Below the pieces are notes generated by a model that saw only the letters and a program-made list of their open reading frames with translations, did no database searches and was not told where the DNA came from. This document shows, piece by piece, positions 8,865 to 18,092 of a DNA stretch of 64,000 bases. Position 1 is the first letter of the stretch. Every line of letters starts with the position of its first letter. The DNA lies in contig NZ_VTUZ01000025.1 of the NCBI RefSeq assembly GCF_008369935.1, forward strand, positions 1-64,000. Direction: 5' to 3'. This DNA comes from Paraburkholderia panacisoli. GTDB taxonomy: Bacteria; Pseudomonadota; Gammaproteobacteria; Burkholderiales; Burkholderiaceae. Both the position numbers and the translations under genes were made by a program.

Positions 8865-9956
8865 TTACGCCTCGCGTGCTTCGGCGTGCGACGGCATACC
8901 GAGCGCCGCGTCGAACGCGCGTTGCAACGCGGCCTGATCGAGGTCTTCGCCGATCAGCACGAAACGGCTTTGCGTGCCTTCGCCGGCCTGCCAGCGCCGG
9001 TCGAAGTAACTGTCGAAGCGCCGTCCCACGCCCTGGATCACAAGCCTCATCGCCGCGCCCGGCAATGCCGCGAAGCCTTTGACGCGGTAGATCGTGTTCA
9101 TTTCGACCAGTCCTTGCAGCGCGGCGATCACCGCTTCGCGCGACGGCGCGTTCGCATGCACGACCACCGAATCGAATTCGTCGTGGTGGTGATCGGCGTC
9201 GTCGGCGGAGCCGTGGTGATCGTGGCGCAGGTGGATCGTTTCTTCCGACGCCGCTTCGAGACCCAGCAGCGTGTGCAGATCGAGCTGGCCCCTATGCGCG
9301 CGCACGATCTTCACCTGCGGCGGAATCTCTTCGCGAATCACAGCTTCGACCGCGCTTTGCTGAGCGTCGTCGAGCAGATCGGTCTTGTTCAGAATCACCA
9401 GATCGGCCGCGGACAACTGATCTTCGAACAACTCGTGCAAGGGCGACTCGTGATCGAGATTCGGATCGGCCTTGCGCTGCGCATCCACCGCAACGGGGTT
9501 GTCGGCGAACTGACCACTTGCGGCAGCCGGGCCGTCGACCACCGTCACGACCGCATCGACGGTGAAGCTGTTCTTGATCTGCGGCCAGTTGAACGCCTGC
9601 ACGAGCGGCTTGGGCAACGCGAGCCCGGAAGTTTCGATCAGCACGTGATCGATCTGCTCGCGGCGTTCCACGAGTCTTTCCATCACCGGGAAAAACTCTT
9701 CCTGCACGGTGCAGCACAGGCAGCCGTTCGCGAGTTCATACAGTTGGCCTTCGGTCTCGACGCCGTTCTCGTCGCAACCGATCCCGCAACCCTTGAGGAT
9801 TTCCCCGTCGATGCCGAGTTCGCCGAACTCGTTGACGATCACCGCGATGCGCTTGCCGCCCGCATGCTGAAGAATGTGCCGCAGCAGCGTGGTCTTGCCG
9901 CTGCCGAGAAAGCCCGTGACGACGGTGACCGGGATCTTGCGCATTTGAGTTTGCAT
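8865..9956 (-). CDS. cobW: Cobalamin biosynthesis GTPase CobW
   Basis: COG0523-family metal-chaperone GTPase thought to supply cobalt to the chelatase. It shows the P-loop GFLGSGKTT near residue 15, the metal-binding CLCC motif in ANGCLCCTV, the NKTD guanine-specificity motif, a His-rich stretch (HDHHGSADDADHHHD) and the CobW C-terminal domain. The reading frame stays open far upstream through the riboswitch, but recognisable homology starts at MQTQMRKIPVTVV, so ATG 9956 is chosen (363 aa). ATG 9968 and 9944 are alternatives. It is the first gene of the leftward cob operon. Confidence 0.9.
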   Translation of the reverse strand: MQTQMRKIPVTVVTGFLGSGKTTLLRHILQHAGGKRIAVIVNEFGELGIDGEILKGCGIGCDENGVETEGQLYELANGCLCCTVQEEFFPVMERLVERREQIDHVLIETSGLALPKPLVQAFNWPQIKNSFTVDAVVTVVDGPAAASGQFADNPVAVDAQRKADPNLDHESPLHELFEDQLSAADLVILNKTDLLDDAQQSAVEAVIREEIPPQVKIVRAHRGQLDLHTLLGLEAASEETIHLRHDHHGSADDADHHHDEFDSVVVHANAPSREAVIAALQGLVEMNTIYRVKGFAALPGAAMRLVIQGVGRRFDSYFDRRWQAGEGTQSRFVLIGEDLDQAALQRAFDAALGMPSHAEAREA

Positions 9957-10189
9957 CGTGAGGTCCATCCGTAGGCGTTGCGCGAGCGTGCCGGCGTGTG
10001 GGCCCGTGTGTCCGCAGGAGCCGGCGCGGCGAAGCTGCGCGGGGCGCACGCTCTGCAAGCCGGAACCATCACGACATACGGGGACGAACGACGGCGTTGC
10101 CGCCACAACTAAAAAAGCGTAACAGCGCGGTAACCACGCGCAGAAAGCGGGAATGAGGTCATGAACGTGCCGTCGCATCCCCGCGACGA
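9957..10189 (-). other. Leader between riboswitch and cobW
   Basis: No gene is seen. On the minus strand a GCGCG/CGCGC hairpin (about 10122-10138) is followed after a few bases by a T-rich run (T6 at about 10111-10116). It could be the riboswitch expression platform (a transcription terminator), though it is weaker than a textbook terminator. Confidence 0.35.
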
Positions 10190-10454
10190 GCGTCCTGCGT
10201 ATCTGGCCGGTATCCGGGCTGGCGAAAGCGCCGCTTCCCCTTCCCGGGCGAGTGATTTCTCGCCCAGTGGTGATATGCCGACGCGGCCTTGCGCGTGGAC
10301 ATCGAAGCCGGCTCCGCGGCGCCTGGCGATGAAGCCGGCGCTGCTTTTCGCTTACCGTTGCGGGGGCAGCACAGGTTGACCCGGTCCAAAGCAGGCGGGC
10401 ACCCTGTTTCCCGTTTAACTGCATGCGCACGAGCGCGCACACGAGCACCAAAGT
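10190..10454 (-). ncRNA. Cobalamin riboswitch upstream of cobW-cobN
   Basis: The conserved AdoCbl riboswitch core reads on the minus strand as AACCTGTGCTGCCCCCGCAA followed by CGGTAAGC (about 10346-10374). The B12 box AGCCCGGATACCGGCCAGA lies at 10202-10220. It begins about 8 bases below a strong promoter and precedes cobW. It should shut off the cobW-cobN-chelatase operon, and with it iscB, when B12 is abundant. Confidence 0.92.
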
Positions 10455-10461
10455 GCGTGCG

Positions 10462-10490
10462 AGTGTAGGCCCGCGGCCTTGCGCCGTCAA
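10462..10490 (-). promoter_or_regulatory. Promoter of the leftward cob operon
   Basis: TTGACG (10485-10490) and TACACT (10462-10467) on the minus strand are separated by 17 bases. The predicted transcript begins right at the riboswitch. Confidence 0.65.
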
Positions 10491-10511
10491 GAAAACGCCG
10501 GCCCGGGACGC

Positions 10512-10540
10512 TTATCGCGCGGAGCGCCGTGTGCTATCGT
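10512..10540 (+). promoter_or_regulatory. Possible promoter of the rightward cob operon
   Basis: TTATCG (10512-10517) and TATCGT (10535-10540) are spaced by 17 bases and end about 10 bases before the rightward riboswitch. The -35 match is weak, so this rests mainly on position. Confidence 0.3.
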
Positions 10541-10550
10541 AGGCGCGCGT

Positions 10551-10765
10551 TTGGTGCCCGCACATGCATTCGCGTGTGCAGTTAAACGGGAAACAGGCCG
10601 CGCGTGATGCGCTCAACCTGTGCTGTCCCCGCAACGGTAAGCGACCTGCGACGCCAGATTCATTTCTGTTGCGCCGCGCATGCGTTTTCAATGCCACTGT
10701 CCAACGAACCGGACGGGAAGGCAAAGCGCATGAGGCCGCCAGCCCGGATACCGGCCAGACGCGGA
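10551..10765 (+). ncRNA. Cobalamin riboswitch upstream of cobA
   Basis: This is a second AdoCbl riboswitch on the plus strand, back-to-back with the first. The core CAACCTGTGCTGTCCCCGCA with CGGTAAGC lies at about 10614-10642, and the B12 box AGCCCGGATACCGGCCAGAC at 10741-10760. It shares the GCAGTTAAACGGGAAACAGG block with the leftward copy. It governs cobA-cobE-cobO-cobB-bluB. Confidence 0.92.
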
Positions 10766-10868
10766 GGTGGCGCACGTCACGCCGCCGGCCGCCGGAATCC
10801 GCGAGGGACGGATGTGAAGGCGCTGAAGCACGACGTCGCGCGTGGGCGGGTGTTTTCCGGTGGAAAGC

Positions 10869-11807
10869 ATGGCACGCCGCGTGTTCGTCGAGCCCGAATC
10901 CGTAGCACCGTATGACCTCGATATCCGCCGTCCGGCGCTTCTTCGCACTTTGCCTCTTCCCGTCAGTCACGCCATGGCGCGCGCCATGCATGCGGCGATG
11001 ACGCGCGCGTGGCTGATCGGCGCGGGCCCCGGCGACGTCGAACTGATGACGCTGAAGGCGACCCGCGCGCTCGCCCAAGCCGACGTGGTGCTGGTCGACG
11101 ATCTGGTGAATCCCGACGTGCTGCAATTCGCGCGCGCCGATGCGCTGGTCGTCTACGTCGGCAAACGCGGCGGGCATCCGTCGACGCCGCAGGCCGGCAT
11201 CGTCGCGCAGATGCTCGAGCATGCGCGCGCCGGGCGCAGTATCGCGCGGCTGAAAGGCGGCGATCCGTTCGTGTTCGGCCGGGGCGGCGAGGAACAGCAA
11301 GCGCTGCACGCGGCGGGCATCGAGGTGGAAGTCATCAACGGCGTCACGGCAGGGATCGCAGCGCCCGCGGCGATCGGCATTCCGGTTACGCACCGTGACT
11401 ACGCGCAGGGCGTGGTGTTCGTCACCGGACACGGTGCGGGCAACGGCGAGCCGGATTGGGCCGCGCTCGCCGCCACGCGTATGACCCTGGTGATTTACAT
11501 GGGCATGCGGCGGCTCGCCGGGATCGTCGGCGCGTTGCTCGCGGCCGGCATGAGCGGCGATACGCCGTGCGCGGCGATCGAGTCGGCGACGCGTCCCGGG
11601 CAACGTCACGTGCTCGCGCCGCTCGGCGAATTTGCCGCCACCGTCGCGCGTGCCGGACTCGGCTCGCCGGCGATCGTGGTGATCGGCGGCGTCGCGTCGC
11701 TCGCGCTGGCGCGGGCAGCGGCGCACGCCGAAGAGGCGGATGCCGTCGAGGTTCATGCCGCTGATGCGGTGGACCCTGACCGGACGCACGGAGCGGATAG
11801 CCAATGA
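10869..11807 (+). CDS. cobA: Uroporphyrinogen-III C-methyltransferase
   Basis: SAM-dependent methyltransferase making precorrin-2, the branch point from haem to B12. Family motifs include LIGAGPGDVELMTLKA at the start of the catalytic domain and RLKGGDPFVFGRGGEE. The tetrapyrrole methylase fold runs to near the end. ATG 10869 follows a GGTGG-type ribosome site and gives 312 aa. ATG 10974 or 10998 would remove a ~35-43 residue extension that does not look like the family, so the true start is uncertain. It is the first gene after the riboswitch and overlaps cobE by ATGA. Confidence 0.88.
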   Translation: MARRVFVEPESVAPYDLDIRRPALLRTLPLPVSHAMARAMHAAMTRAWLIGAGPGDVELMTLKATRALAQADVVLVDDLVNPDVLQFARADALVVYVGKRGGHPSTPQAGIVAQMLEHARAGRSIARLKGGDPFVFGRGGEEQQALHAAGIEVEVINGVTAGIAAPAAIGIPVTHRDYAQGVVFVTGHGAGNGEPDWAALAATRMTLVIYMGMRRLAGIVGALLAAGMSGDTPCAAIESATRPGQRHVLAPLGEFAATVARAGLGSPAIVVIGGVASLALARAAAHAEEADAVEVHAADAVDPDRTHGADSQ

Positions 11808-12313
11808 AAACGCTGAGCGTCGGCATCGGTTGCCGCTTGCACAGTTCGGCGGAGCAGATCGAAGCGGCGGTGCGCGCCGCGCTCGGCACACGTGCATTCG
11901 ATCAGATCCGCATAGTCGCCTCGGTCGATACCAAAGCCGACGAAGCAGGTCTACTCGCGTTCTGCGCGCGTCATTCACTGACTCTGCAATTGTTCAGCCG
12001 TGAGCGGATCGCGGCGATCGCAGTAGCGAACCCGTCGGCGGTGGTGCGCGAGCATCTCGGCGTGGATGGGGTCTGCGAACCGTGCGCGCTGCTCGCCGCG
12101 TCGGCCGAACCGGGCGCCGCGTATGCCACGCCTGCCGCACCCGACGCGCGAACTCCGCTTACCGCAACGGACGCGCCTATCTCCCCCCGCGCTCGCCTGC
12201 TGGTGCCCAAAACGCTGCACGCCGGCGTCACGGTGGCGATCGCCGCGACCGCTGCCCGTGCAGCTCACCCATCGCCAGACCACAACGACACTCACCAACA
12301 GGACCTTCGATGA
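11804..12313 (+). CDS. cobE: Cobalamin biosynthesis protein CobE (CbiG C-terminal type)
   Basis: Small protein related to the C-terminal domain of CbiG. The family signature is seen in LSVGIGCRLHSSAEQIEAAV at the N-terminus, VASVDTKADEAGLLAFCAR in the middle, and an AVANPSAVVREHLGVDGVCE region. CobE is needed in the aerobic pathway, though its biochemical role is not well defined. It shares ATGA overlaps with cobA upstream and cobO downstream, which indicates tight translational coupling. Residues about 105-135 are Ala/Pro-rich filler. Confidence 0.8.
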   Translation: MKTLSVGIGCRLHSSAEQIEAAVRAALGTRAFDQIRIVASVDTKADEAGLLAFCARHSLTLQLFSRERIAAIAVANPSAVVREHLGVDGVCEPCALLAASAEPGAAYATPAAPDARTPLTATDAPISPRARLLVPKTLHAGVTVAIAATAARAAHPSPDHNDTHQQDLR

Positions 12314-12912
12314 AGACCGATCCCGAATCGCATCAACGCATGACCGAGCGCCGGCGCGAAGGCCATGAGAAGAAGCAGGCCAGCGCCACCGTCGAAAAAG
12401 GCCTGCTGATTGTCAACACCGGCACAGGCAAAGGCAAAACAACCGCCGCGTTCGGCATGGCTGTGCGCGTGCTCGGCCACGGCATGCGCCTGGGCGTCGT
12501 GCAGTTCATCAAAGGAGCGTTGCATACGTCGGAGCGCGACTTCCTCGGCGCGATCGCCAACTGCGATTTCGTCACGATGGGCGACGGCTACACCTGGAAC
12601 ACCCAGAACCGCGACGCCGACATGGCCACCGCGCGCAAAGGCTGGAACGAAGCGCGCCGGATGATCGAAAGCGGCGAGTACCAGATGGTCATTCTCGACG
12701 AGCTGAACACGGTGCTGAAGTACGAATACCTGCCGCTCGACGAAGTGCTGTCGGTGCTGAACGCGCGCCCGCCGATGCTGCACGTGGTGGTGACCGGCCG
12801 CCATGCGCCGGACGCTTTGATCGAAGCCGCGGACCTCGTCACCGAAATGCGCATCGTCAAGCATCCGTATCGCGAGCAAGGCGTGAAAGCGCAGCGCGGC
12901 GTGGAGTTCTGA
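12310..12912 (+). CDS. cobO: Cob(I)yrinic acid a,c-diamide adenosyltransferase
   Basis: CobO/BtuR-family ATP:corrinoid adenosyltransferase of 200 aa that attaches the upper adenosyl ligand. The P-loop NTGTGKGKTTAAFG begins near residue 36, and MVILDELNTVLKYEYLP and VVTGRHAPDALIEAADLVTE are classic family blocks. ATG 12310 overlaps the cobE stop. The open frame extends upstream but without homology. Confidence 0.95.
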   Translation: MKTDPESHQRMTERRREGHEKKQASATVEKGLLIVNTGTGKGKTTAAFGMAVRVLGHGMRLGVVQFIKGALHTSERDFLGAIANCDFVTMGDGYTWNTQNRDADMATARKGWNEARRMIESGEYQMVILDELNTVLKYEYLPLDEVLSVLNARPPMLHVVVTGRHAPDALIEAADLVTEMRIVKHPYREQGVKAQRGVEF

Positions 12913-12915
12913 GCG

Positions 12916-14241
12916 ATGTCCGCGCGCCCCAAGGGGACTTCCTCCGGGGAGTGCCCCGCCCTGTTCATCAGCGCCCCCGCTTCGGGGCAAGGCAAGACCA
13001 CGATCACCGCCGGTCTCGCGCGCTATCACCGGCGGCTGGGGCGGCGCGTGCGGGTCTTCAAGACCGGGCCGGACTTTCTCGACCCGATGATCCTCGAGCG
13101 CGCGAGCGGCGCGCCGGTGTGGTCGCTGGATCTGTGGATGGTCGGCGAAGCCGCGTGCCGCAATCTGCTCGCGCAGGCGGCGGCCGAAGCCGATCTGATT
13201 CTGATCGAAGGCGTGATGGGCCTGTTCGACGGCACGCCGAGCAGCGCCGATCTCGCCACGGTCTTCGGCGTGCCGGTGCTGGCAGTGATCTCCGCCAAGG
13301 CGATGGCACAGACCTTCGGCGCGGTGGCGTTCGGCCTCGCGCACTTCAGGCCGCAGGTGCCGTTTTACGGCGTGCTCGCGAATCGCGTCGGCTCCGCGCG
13401 CCATGCGCAAATGCTCCAGGAAGCATTACCGCCCGAGCTGCGCTGGTGCGGACACATCACGGCGAGCGATGAAATCGCTTTGCCCGATCGTCACCTCGGC
13501 TTGCACCAGGCGGCCGAGATCGACGATCTGGACGCGCGCTTGGAGCGCGCGGCCGATACGCTCGAACCGACCGCGCTGGCCGCGTTGCCGCCGCCGGTCG
13601 AATTCGGCACGCCCGTGCCGACAGCGCTGCCGCGTCTGCTGGAAGGCAAGCGGATCGCGATCGCCCGCGATGCCGCGTTCTCGTTCATCTATCCGGCGAA
13701 CGTCGCGCTGCTGGAAGCGCTCGGCGCGCAAATCGACTACTTCTCGCCGCTCGCCGACGAAGCGTTGCCCGCCGATGCGCAAGCGCTCTACCTGCCCGGC
13801 GGCTACCCCGAACTTCACGCGAGCACGCTCGCCGCCAACACACGCAGCGCGGCGTCGATCCGCGCGCATGCGGCCGCCGGCAAACCGCTCGTCGCCGAAT
13901 GCGGCGGCATGCTCTACCTGCTCGACCAACTGACCGACAAGCAGGGCGCCAGCACGCCGATGCTCGGCCTGCTGCCCGGCCATGCGACGATGCAAACACG
14001 CTTCACCGCGCTCGGCATGCAGCAGATCGACAGCCTGCACGGCCCGCTGACCGGGCACACATTTCATTACTCGACGCTGAACACCCCGCTCGCACCGCTG
14101 CGTTCGGCCACCCGGGCGCACAGCGATGCGCCCGGCGAGGCCGTATATCGCACGGGCTCGATCGTGGCGACTTACATGCATGCTTATTGGCCCTCCAACC
14201 CGGCCTTCACGGCCGCCCTGTTCCATGGCGAAGCCTTTTAA
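12916..14241 (+). CDS. cobB: Cobyrinate / hydrogenobyrinate a,c-diamide synthase
   Basis: Glutamine- and ATP-dependent amidase that amidates the a and c side chains. An N-terminal dethiobiotin-synthase-like NTPase domain has SAPASGQGKTT near residue 20. A C-terminal class I glutamine amidotransferase domain carries LYLPGGYPELHA and the nucleophile Cys in LVAECGGMLYL. The length of 441 aa is typical. It starts 3 bases after cobO and its end overlaps bluB by 17 bases. Confidence 0.93.
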   Translation: MSARPKGTSSGECPALFISAPASGQGKTTITAGLARYHRRLGRRVRVFKTGPDFLDPMILERASGAPVWSLDLWMVGEAACRNLLAQAAAEADLILIEGVMGLFDGTPSSADLATVFGVPVLAVISAKAMAQTFGAVAFGLAHFRPQVPFYGVLANRVGSARHAQMLQEALPPELRWCGHITASDEIALPDRHLGLHQAAEIDDLDARLERAADTLEPTALAALPPPVEFGTPVPTALPRLLEGKRIAIARDAAFSFIYPANVALLEALGAQIDYFSPLADEALPADAQALYLPGGYPELHASTLAANTRSAASIRAHAAAGKPLVAECGGMLYLLDQLTDKQGASTPMLGLLPGHATMQTRFTALGMQQIDSLHGPLTGHTFHYSTLNTPLAPLRSATRAHSDAPGEAVYRTGSIVATYMHAYWPSNPAFTAALFHGEAF

Positions 14242-14884
14242 CGACTCCGAGCGCGATGCAGTCTATCGCGCCATCTACGAGCGCCGCGACATGCGCCACT
14301 TCGTGCCCGACCCGGTCGATCCCGCCGTGCTGCGGCGGCTGCTCGACGCGGCGCATCACGCGCCGAGCGTCGGCTTCATGCAGCCGTGGCGGATCACGCG
14401 CATCACGGACCCGGCGCTGCGCACGGCCTTGCACGCGACGGTCGAAAACGAGCGGCTCGCCACCGCCGACGCGCTCGGCAAACGCCGCGACGAGTTCATG
14501 AAGCTGAAAGTGGAAGGCATGCTGGAGTGCGGCGAACTGCTGGTGATCGCGCTGATGGACGGGCGCGAGCGGCATATCTTCGGGCGCCGCACCTTGCCGG
14601 AGATGGATCTCGCGTCGGTGGCGTGCGCGATCCAGAACATGTGGCTGGCCGCGCGCGCCGAAGGCCTAGGCATGGGCTGGGTGTCGCTGTTCGACGTCGA
14701 CGCGGTGCGCGCGCTGCTGCAGATGCCCGAGGGCGCGCGGCCGGTGGCGATTTTGTGCCTCGGCCACGTCGACCAGTTTTACAGTGCGCCGATGCTGGAA
14801 ACCGAGCGCTGGGCGAGCCGCCTGCCGCTCGCCGATTGTGTGTTCGAAAACCGCTGGCCGCAAGCCGACGCGACGCCGGAATAG
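14225..14884 (+). CDS. bluB: 5,6-dimethylbenzimidazole synthase BluB
   Basis: Flavin-destroying nitroreductase-family enzyme that converts FMNH2 and O2 to the B12 lower ligand. Hallmarks are RRDMRHFVPDPVDPAVLRRL at the N-terminus, AAHHAPSVGFMQPWR, and the C-terminal GLGMGWVSLFD. The frame is open further upstream, but the family N-terminus fits ATG 14225 (219 aa), within the end of cobB. An oxygen-dependent step here agrees with the aerobic CobN route. It is the last gene of the rightward operon and ends 11 bases from a convergent lipoprotein gene. Confidence 0.93.
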   Translation: MAKPFNDSERDAVYRAIYERRDMRHFVPDPVDPAVLRRLLDAAHHAPSVGFMQPWRITRITDPALRTALHATVENERLATADALGKRRDEFMKLKVEGMLECGELLVIALMDGRERHIFGRRTLPEMDLASVACAIQNMWLAARAEGLGMGWVSLFDVDAVRALLQMPEGARPVAILCLGHVDQFYSAPMLETERWASRLPLADCVFENRWPQADATPE

Positions 14885-14895
14885 CGCCCGCGCCT

Positions 14896-15498
14896 TTACG
14901 GTTGCTGCGGCTTCACCGAGATCACCGTCGGCACGCTGCTCGCCTTGTCCTGCTGGAGTTTCACACGCCAGTCCGGCGGCGCGTCGAACGGAAACTTGGC
15001 GAGCGCGCTTTTCACAAGAACCGGCATCGCATGTGTCGGGTCGGCGTCGCGATCGGCGATGACCGCGCTGACCTTGTAGCGCTCGTCGCCGCTCGTGCGC
15101 TCGAAAAACCGCAGCGTCAACGAATGCTGGTACGCGCGCCCGCCGAACAGCGAGAACAGCACAGCGGGCTTCGGACAGTCGCTCGGCGCGCAATCGCCCG
15201 CGCCGACGCCGATACCAATCGCACGTGGCCGCGTGTCGTAAGCGATCGACAACAGATAGTGCGCGGGCTTGCCCGCCGCCTCGACGAAGCCGCGCCTGGC
15301 CAGTTCCTCGCGCAGCAAAGCCTCGAATTGCGGATGATCTGCGCTCGCGTCCTGCGACGGCAAGCGCGCGATCGGGTAGGTCGGCTCGCCTTGCAGCGCG
15401 GCCGGCGGATTCGCAGTGTGCACGTCCGCGTTCAAACCCGCGCAGCCGGTGAGACTCGCCGCAGCCAGCGCGGCACACATCAGGGTGACTTTTGCCAT
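14896..15498 (-). CDS. Putative DUF4136-type lipoprotein
   Basis: Predicted envelope lipoprotein of 200 aa. From ATG 15498 the product has a signal peptide ending in the lipobox LTGC with Cys19. The remainder, including PQFEALLREELARRGF and a C-terminal beta-rich part, fits DUF4136-like proteins of unknown role. Upstream ATGs at 15534 and 15540 would mask the signal peptide. It follows the CHASE2 kinase gene in the same direction with its start near that gene's stop, so it could be the last gene of that operon. Confidence 0.7.
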   Translation of the reverse strand: MAKVTLMCAALAAASLTGCAGLNADVHTANPPAALQGEPTYPIARLPSQDASADHPQFEALLREELARRGFVEAAGKPAHYLLSIAYDTRPRAIGIGVGAGDCAPSDCPKPAVLFSLFGGRAYQHSLTLRFFERTSGDERYKVSAVIADRDADPTHAMPVLVKSALAKFPFDAPPDWRVKLQQDKASSVPTVISVKPQQP

Positions 15499-15530
15499 CT
15501 TCTCGCTTCGATAAGGTACGTGTCGATACG

Positions 15531-18038
15531 TCATGAACATAGCGTGCGGGATGCGTCGGACTGCGCGTCCTCCAGCGCCGGCAGCCAGATCGTGAAGGCG
15601 GTGCCCTCGCCGGGCGCGCTGACCACGTCGACGTCGCCACCGTGGCGCGTCACCACGGTCTTGACGAACGCCATGCCCAGCCCCGCGCCGCCCACCTCGG
15701 GCCGCTGCGTCGCATGAAAGCGGCGGAAGCGCTCGAACAGCCCCGCCTGCTGATCCTTCGGAATACCGTAACCCTGGTCGCGGATCGTGCACGACACGCG
15801 CCGCGCGGCGCCGGGCATGGCGGCCGGACCCACGCTACCGACGCTGCACACGATGCGCGTATCCGGCGGGCTGTACTTGACCGCGTTGTTCAGAATGTTG
15901 ACCAGCGCGCGCGTCATCAGCGAGCGGTCGACGCAGATCCAGTGGCCGTCGTCGGCATCGCCGCCCGTATCCGTTTGCAGCGAGATGCGCCTCGCGTGCG
16001 CTTGCGGCCAGACTTCGTCGCTGGCGTCGATCACCAGCTCGGTCAGACTCGCCGGTTCGAGCACATAGGCTTGCGATTCGGCGCGCGCCAGTTGCACGGA
16101 GTCGTCGGCGAGCGTCAGCGCGCGTTGCGCATAGCGTTCGATGCGGCCCAGCAGATCGCGCGCCAGCGCGGGCTCGGTGCGGCCGCGTTCGATCTCGACC
16201 AACGCCAGAATCGACGCCTGCGGCGAACGCATGTCGTGCGACAGCAGCCGCAACGCGTCTTCCCGCTGACGCTCGGCCGCATGCAACGCCGACACGTCGA
16301 CGAGGCCCGCGATCCAGCCGGTCGTCTCGCCTTGCGCGTTGGTGCAGGTCGCGTAGCGCAGCAGATGGTCGCGCTCGTCTGCGTCGCGTACCTCGACGCC
16401 CTGTGCCATCAGCGCGGCAAATTCGCCGCGCGCCGGATCGAGCGGCGCGGGCCAGTGCGCATGCGCGTAGAGATTGCGTTCGGCATCCGCCGCTGCGCTC
16501 CGGTCATTCGCGACCCGGTCGATCGCCTTGACGAGCGTCAGACCGCCCAACACCGTCTGCATCGGCCGCCCTTGCGGCGACGGCGCGCGCAAGCGCGCGA
16601 AATGCGCCTTGGCCGCATGGTTGGCGATCAGCACGACACCTTGCACGTCGCTCACGAGGATCGGCTCGGGCACGCTGTCGAGGCGGTCCCACACGAAGCG
16701 CTTCATGTCCTGCACGCGCTGCGCGGCTTGCGCCATCAGCGCCATATGCTGCTCCAGCACGTCGCCGCCGAACTCGCGGCGGCGCTGCGGGGTTTCCGGC
16801 AGCAGATGGGGTTCGTCGGCGAGACGTTGCAGCTCTTCGCGCAGATAGGCCATCGTCATTTCGAGGCGCCGCCAGTTCCAGATCGGATACACGACCACCA
16901 GCCCGGCGATCGCCGGCACCGGCGACGCCCAGAGCCGCGCGCCATAGAGCGCCGCGGCACTGCCGGCCGCCGCGAGCAGCGCCAGCGTGCCCGTCAGCAG
17001 CAGCGAACGGCGCGGCGACAACACCAGGAATCCGGCCAGCAGCGCGGCGAGCGGCGCCAGCGACGCCGCGAACACCAGCCAGCGTGCGGCCGGCTCGATC
17101 TCGCGGCCGGTGACGAGCGCGTCGAGCACGTTCGCGTGGATATACACGCCGGGCAACGGGCCCAGCTCGCCGGACACCGGCGTCGCAAACCGGTCGTACA
17201 AGCCGGACGCGGTCACGCCGATCACGACGATGCGTCCGTGCAACTGCCCGGCTGGCACGTCGCCGGCGAGCACGCGCGCGAAGCTCAGCCTCGGGTAGGT
17301 CTGCGCGTTCGGCCCGAACGGGATCAGGAAGCGGTCTTCGCCGCCTTCATCTCGAATGGTGCGGCGCGCCGCCGCCTCGGCCGGGGCCTGCCACTGCGGC
17401 GGCGCATTCAGACGCAGCGTGCCATGCTCGACGGCATCGGCGACCGGCACCATCAACTGCGGCCAGCGCGAGCCGGCGTCGCCCTGGAACTGCGCGACGC
17501 TACGCACGATGCCGTCGCTGTCCACCTCGAAATTGATGTGGCCGAGCCCGGCCGCCGCGTGTGCGAGCGGCGCCACCGGTTCGACCGCGACGCGCCGGCC
17601 GTTGTGGTCGGGCGCGGTGAGCAGTACGGGCAGGTAGGTTGGGCTGAGCGCGATCGCGTGCGCGAGTTGGGCGTCGTCGGAATTGGGCTCGGTGAACAGC
17701 ACGTCGTAGATCACGGCGGCGGGCTTCGCCTTCGCGATCTGTTCGAGCAGCTTCGCATGGACGCTACGCGGCCACGGCCAGCGCCCGAGCTCGGCGACGC
17801 TCGCGTTGTCGATTTCGACCACCACGATATCGGGTAGCAAGGCTGGCGCGCGCAGACTCAGAAAGCGGTCGTACACCAGTTGATCGACGCTCGCGCTCAG
17901 GCGACCCAGCGACGCGAGCAGAATCACCACGACGCCGAGGCAGCCGATGCTCACCCATTCGATCAGAAAGCGCCGGCCGGCGCGTCGGCCGAGACGGGCT
18001 CGCGGATCGAGACTCAGGCGCGTAGGTGTGGTCGGCAA
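15531..18038 (-). CDS. CHASE2-domain sensor histidine kinase
   Basis: Membrane sensor kinase of 835 aa. One N-terminal membrane helix (about 25-45) is followed by a periplasmic CHASE2 domain (DIVVVEIDNASVAELGRWPW near 70). Three closely spaced membrane helices (about 320-395) come next, then a PAS-like segment, then HisKA with the phospho-acceptor His in LLSHDMRSPQ near 599. The HATPase domain has its N box in NILNNAVKYSPP near 716 and its G box in DQGYGIPKD near 751. Upstream genes in the same operon encode a FecR/LysM protein and an OmpR-type regulator, the likely partner. The signal is unknown. Confidence 0.9.
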   Translation of the reverse strand: MPTTPTRLSLDPRARLGRRAGRRFLIEWVSIGCLGVVVILLASLGRLSASVDQLVYDRFLSLRAPALLPDIVVVEIDNASVAELGRWPWPRSVHAKLLEQIAKAKPAAVIYDVLFTEPNSDDAQLAHAIALSPTYLPVLLTAPDHNGRRVAVEPVAPLAHAAAGLGHINFEVDSDGIVRSVAQFQGDAGSRWPQLMVPVADAVEHGTLRLNAPPQWQAPAEAAARRTIRDEGGEDRFLIPFGPNAQTYPRLSFARVLAGDVPAGQLHGRIVVIGVTASGLYDRFATPVSGELGPLPGVYIHANVLDALVTGREIEPAARWLVFAASLAPLAALLAGFLVLSPRRSLLLTGTLALLAAAGSAAALYGARLWASPVPAIAGLVVVYPIWNWRRLEMTMAYLREELQRLADEPHLLPETPQRRREFGGDVLEQHMALMAQAAQRVQDMKRFVWDRLDSVPEPILVSDVQGVVLIANHAAKAHFARLRAPSPQGRPMQTVLGGLTLVKAIDRVANDRSAAADAERNLYAHAHWPAPLDPARGEFAALMAQGVEVRDADERDHLLRYATCTNAQGETTGWIAGLVDVSALHAAERQREDALRLLSHDMRSPQASILALVEIERGRTEPALARDLLGRIERYAQRALTLADDSVQLARAESQAYVLEPASLTELVIDASDEVWPQAHARRISLQTDTGGDADDGHWICVDRSLMTRALVNILNNAVKYSPPDTRIVCSVGSVGPAAMPGAARRVSCTIRDQGYGIPKDQQAGLFERFRRFHATQRPEVGGAGLGMAFVKTVVTRHGGDVDVVSAPGEGTAFTIWLPALEDAQSDASRTLCS

Positions 18039-18092
18039 GAGAAGGCGTGGTTCAGAGCTAGGGAGCGGGCCGGCCCCGTGAATCTACCAGCG

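Noticed and set aside
5325..9974. A very long open frame (1549 codons) on the plus strand opposite cobN and cobW
   Set aside because: It is the GC-rich mirror of real genes; its product is His/Arg/Asp-rich low-complexity with no domain, while the minus strand encodes full CobN and CobW.
9969..10490. N-terminal extension of cobW through the riboswitch
   Set aside because: The extra residues have no family resemblance and the stretch is occupied by a clear cobalamin riboswitch and promoter.
14386..15717. 443-codon plus-strand frame across bluB and the lipoprotein gene
   Set aside because: It is an Arg/Ala-rich shadow of bluB and of the antisense lipoprotein and kinase genes.
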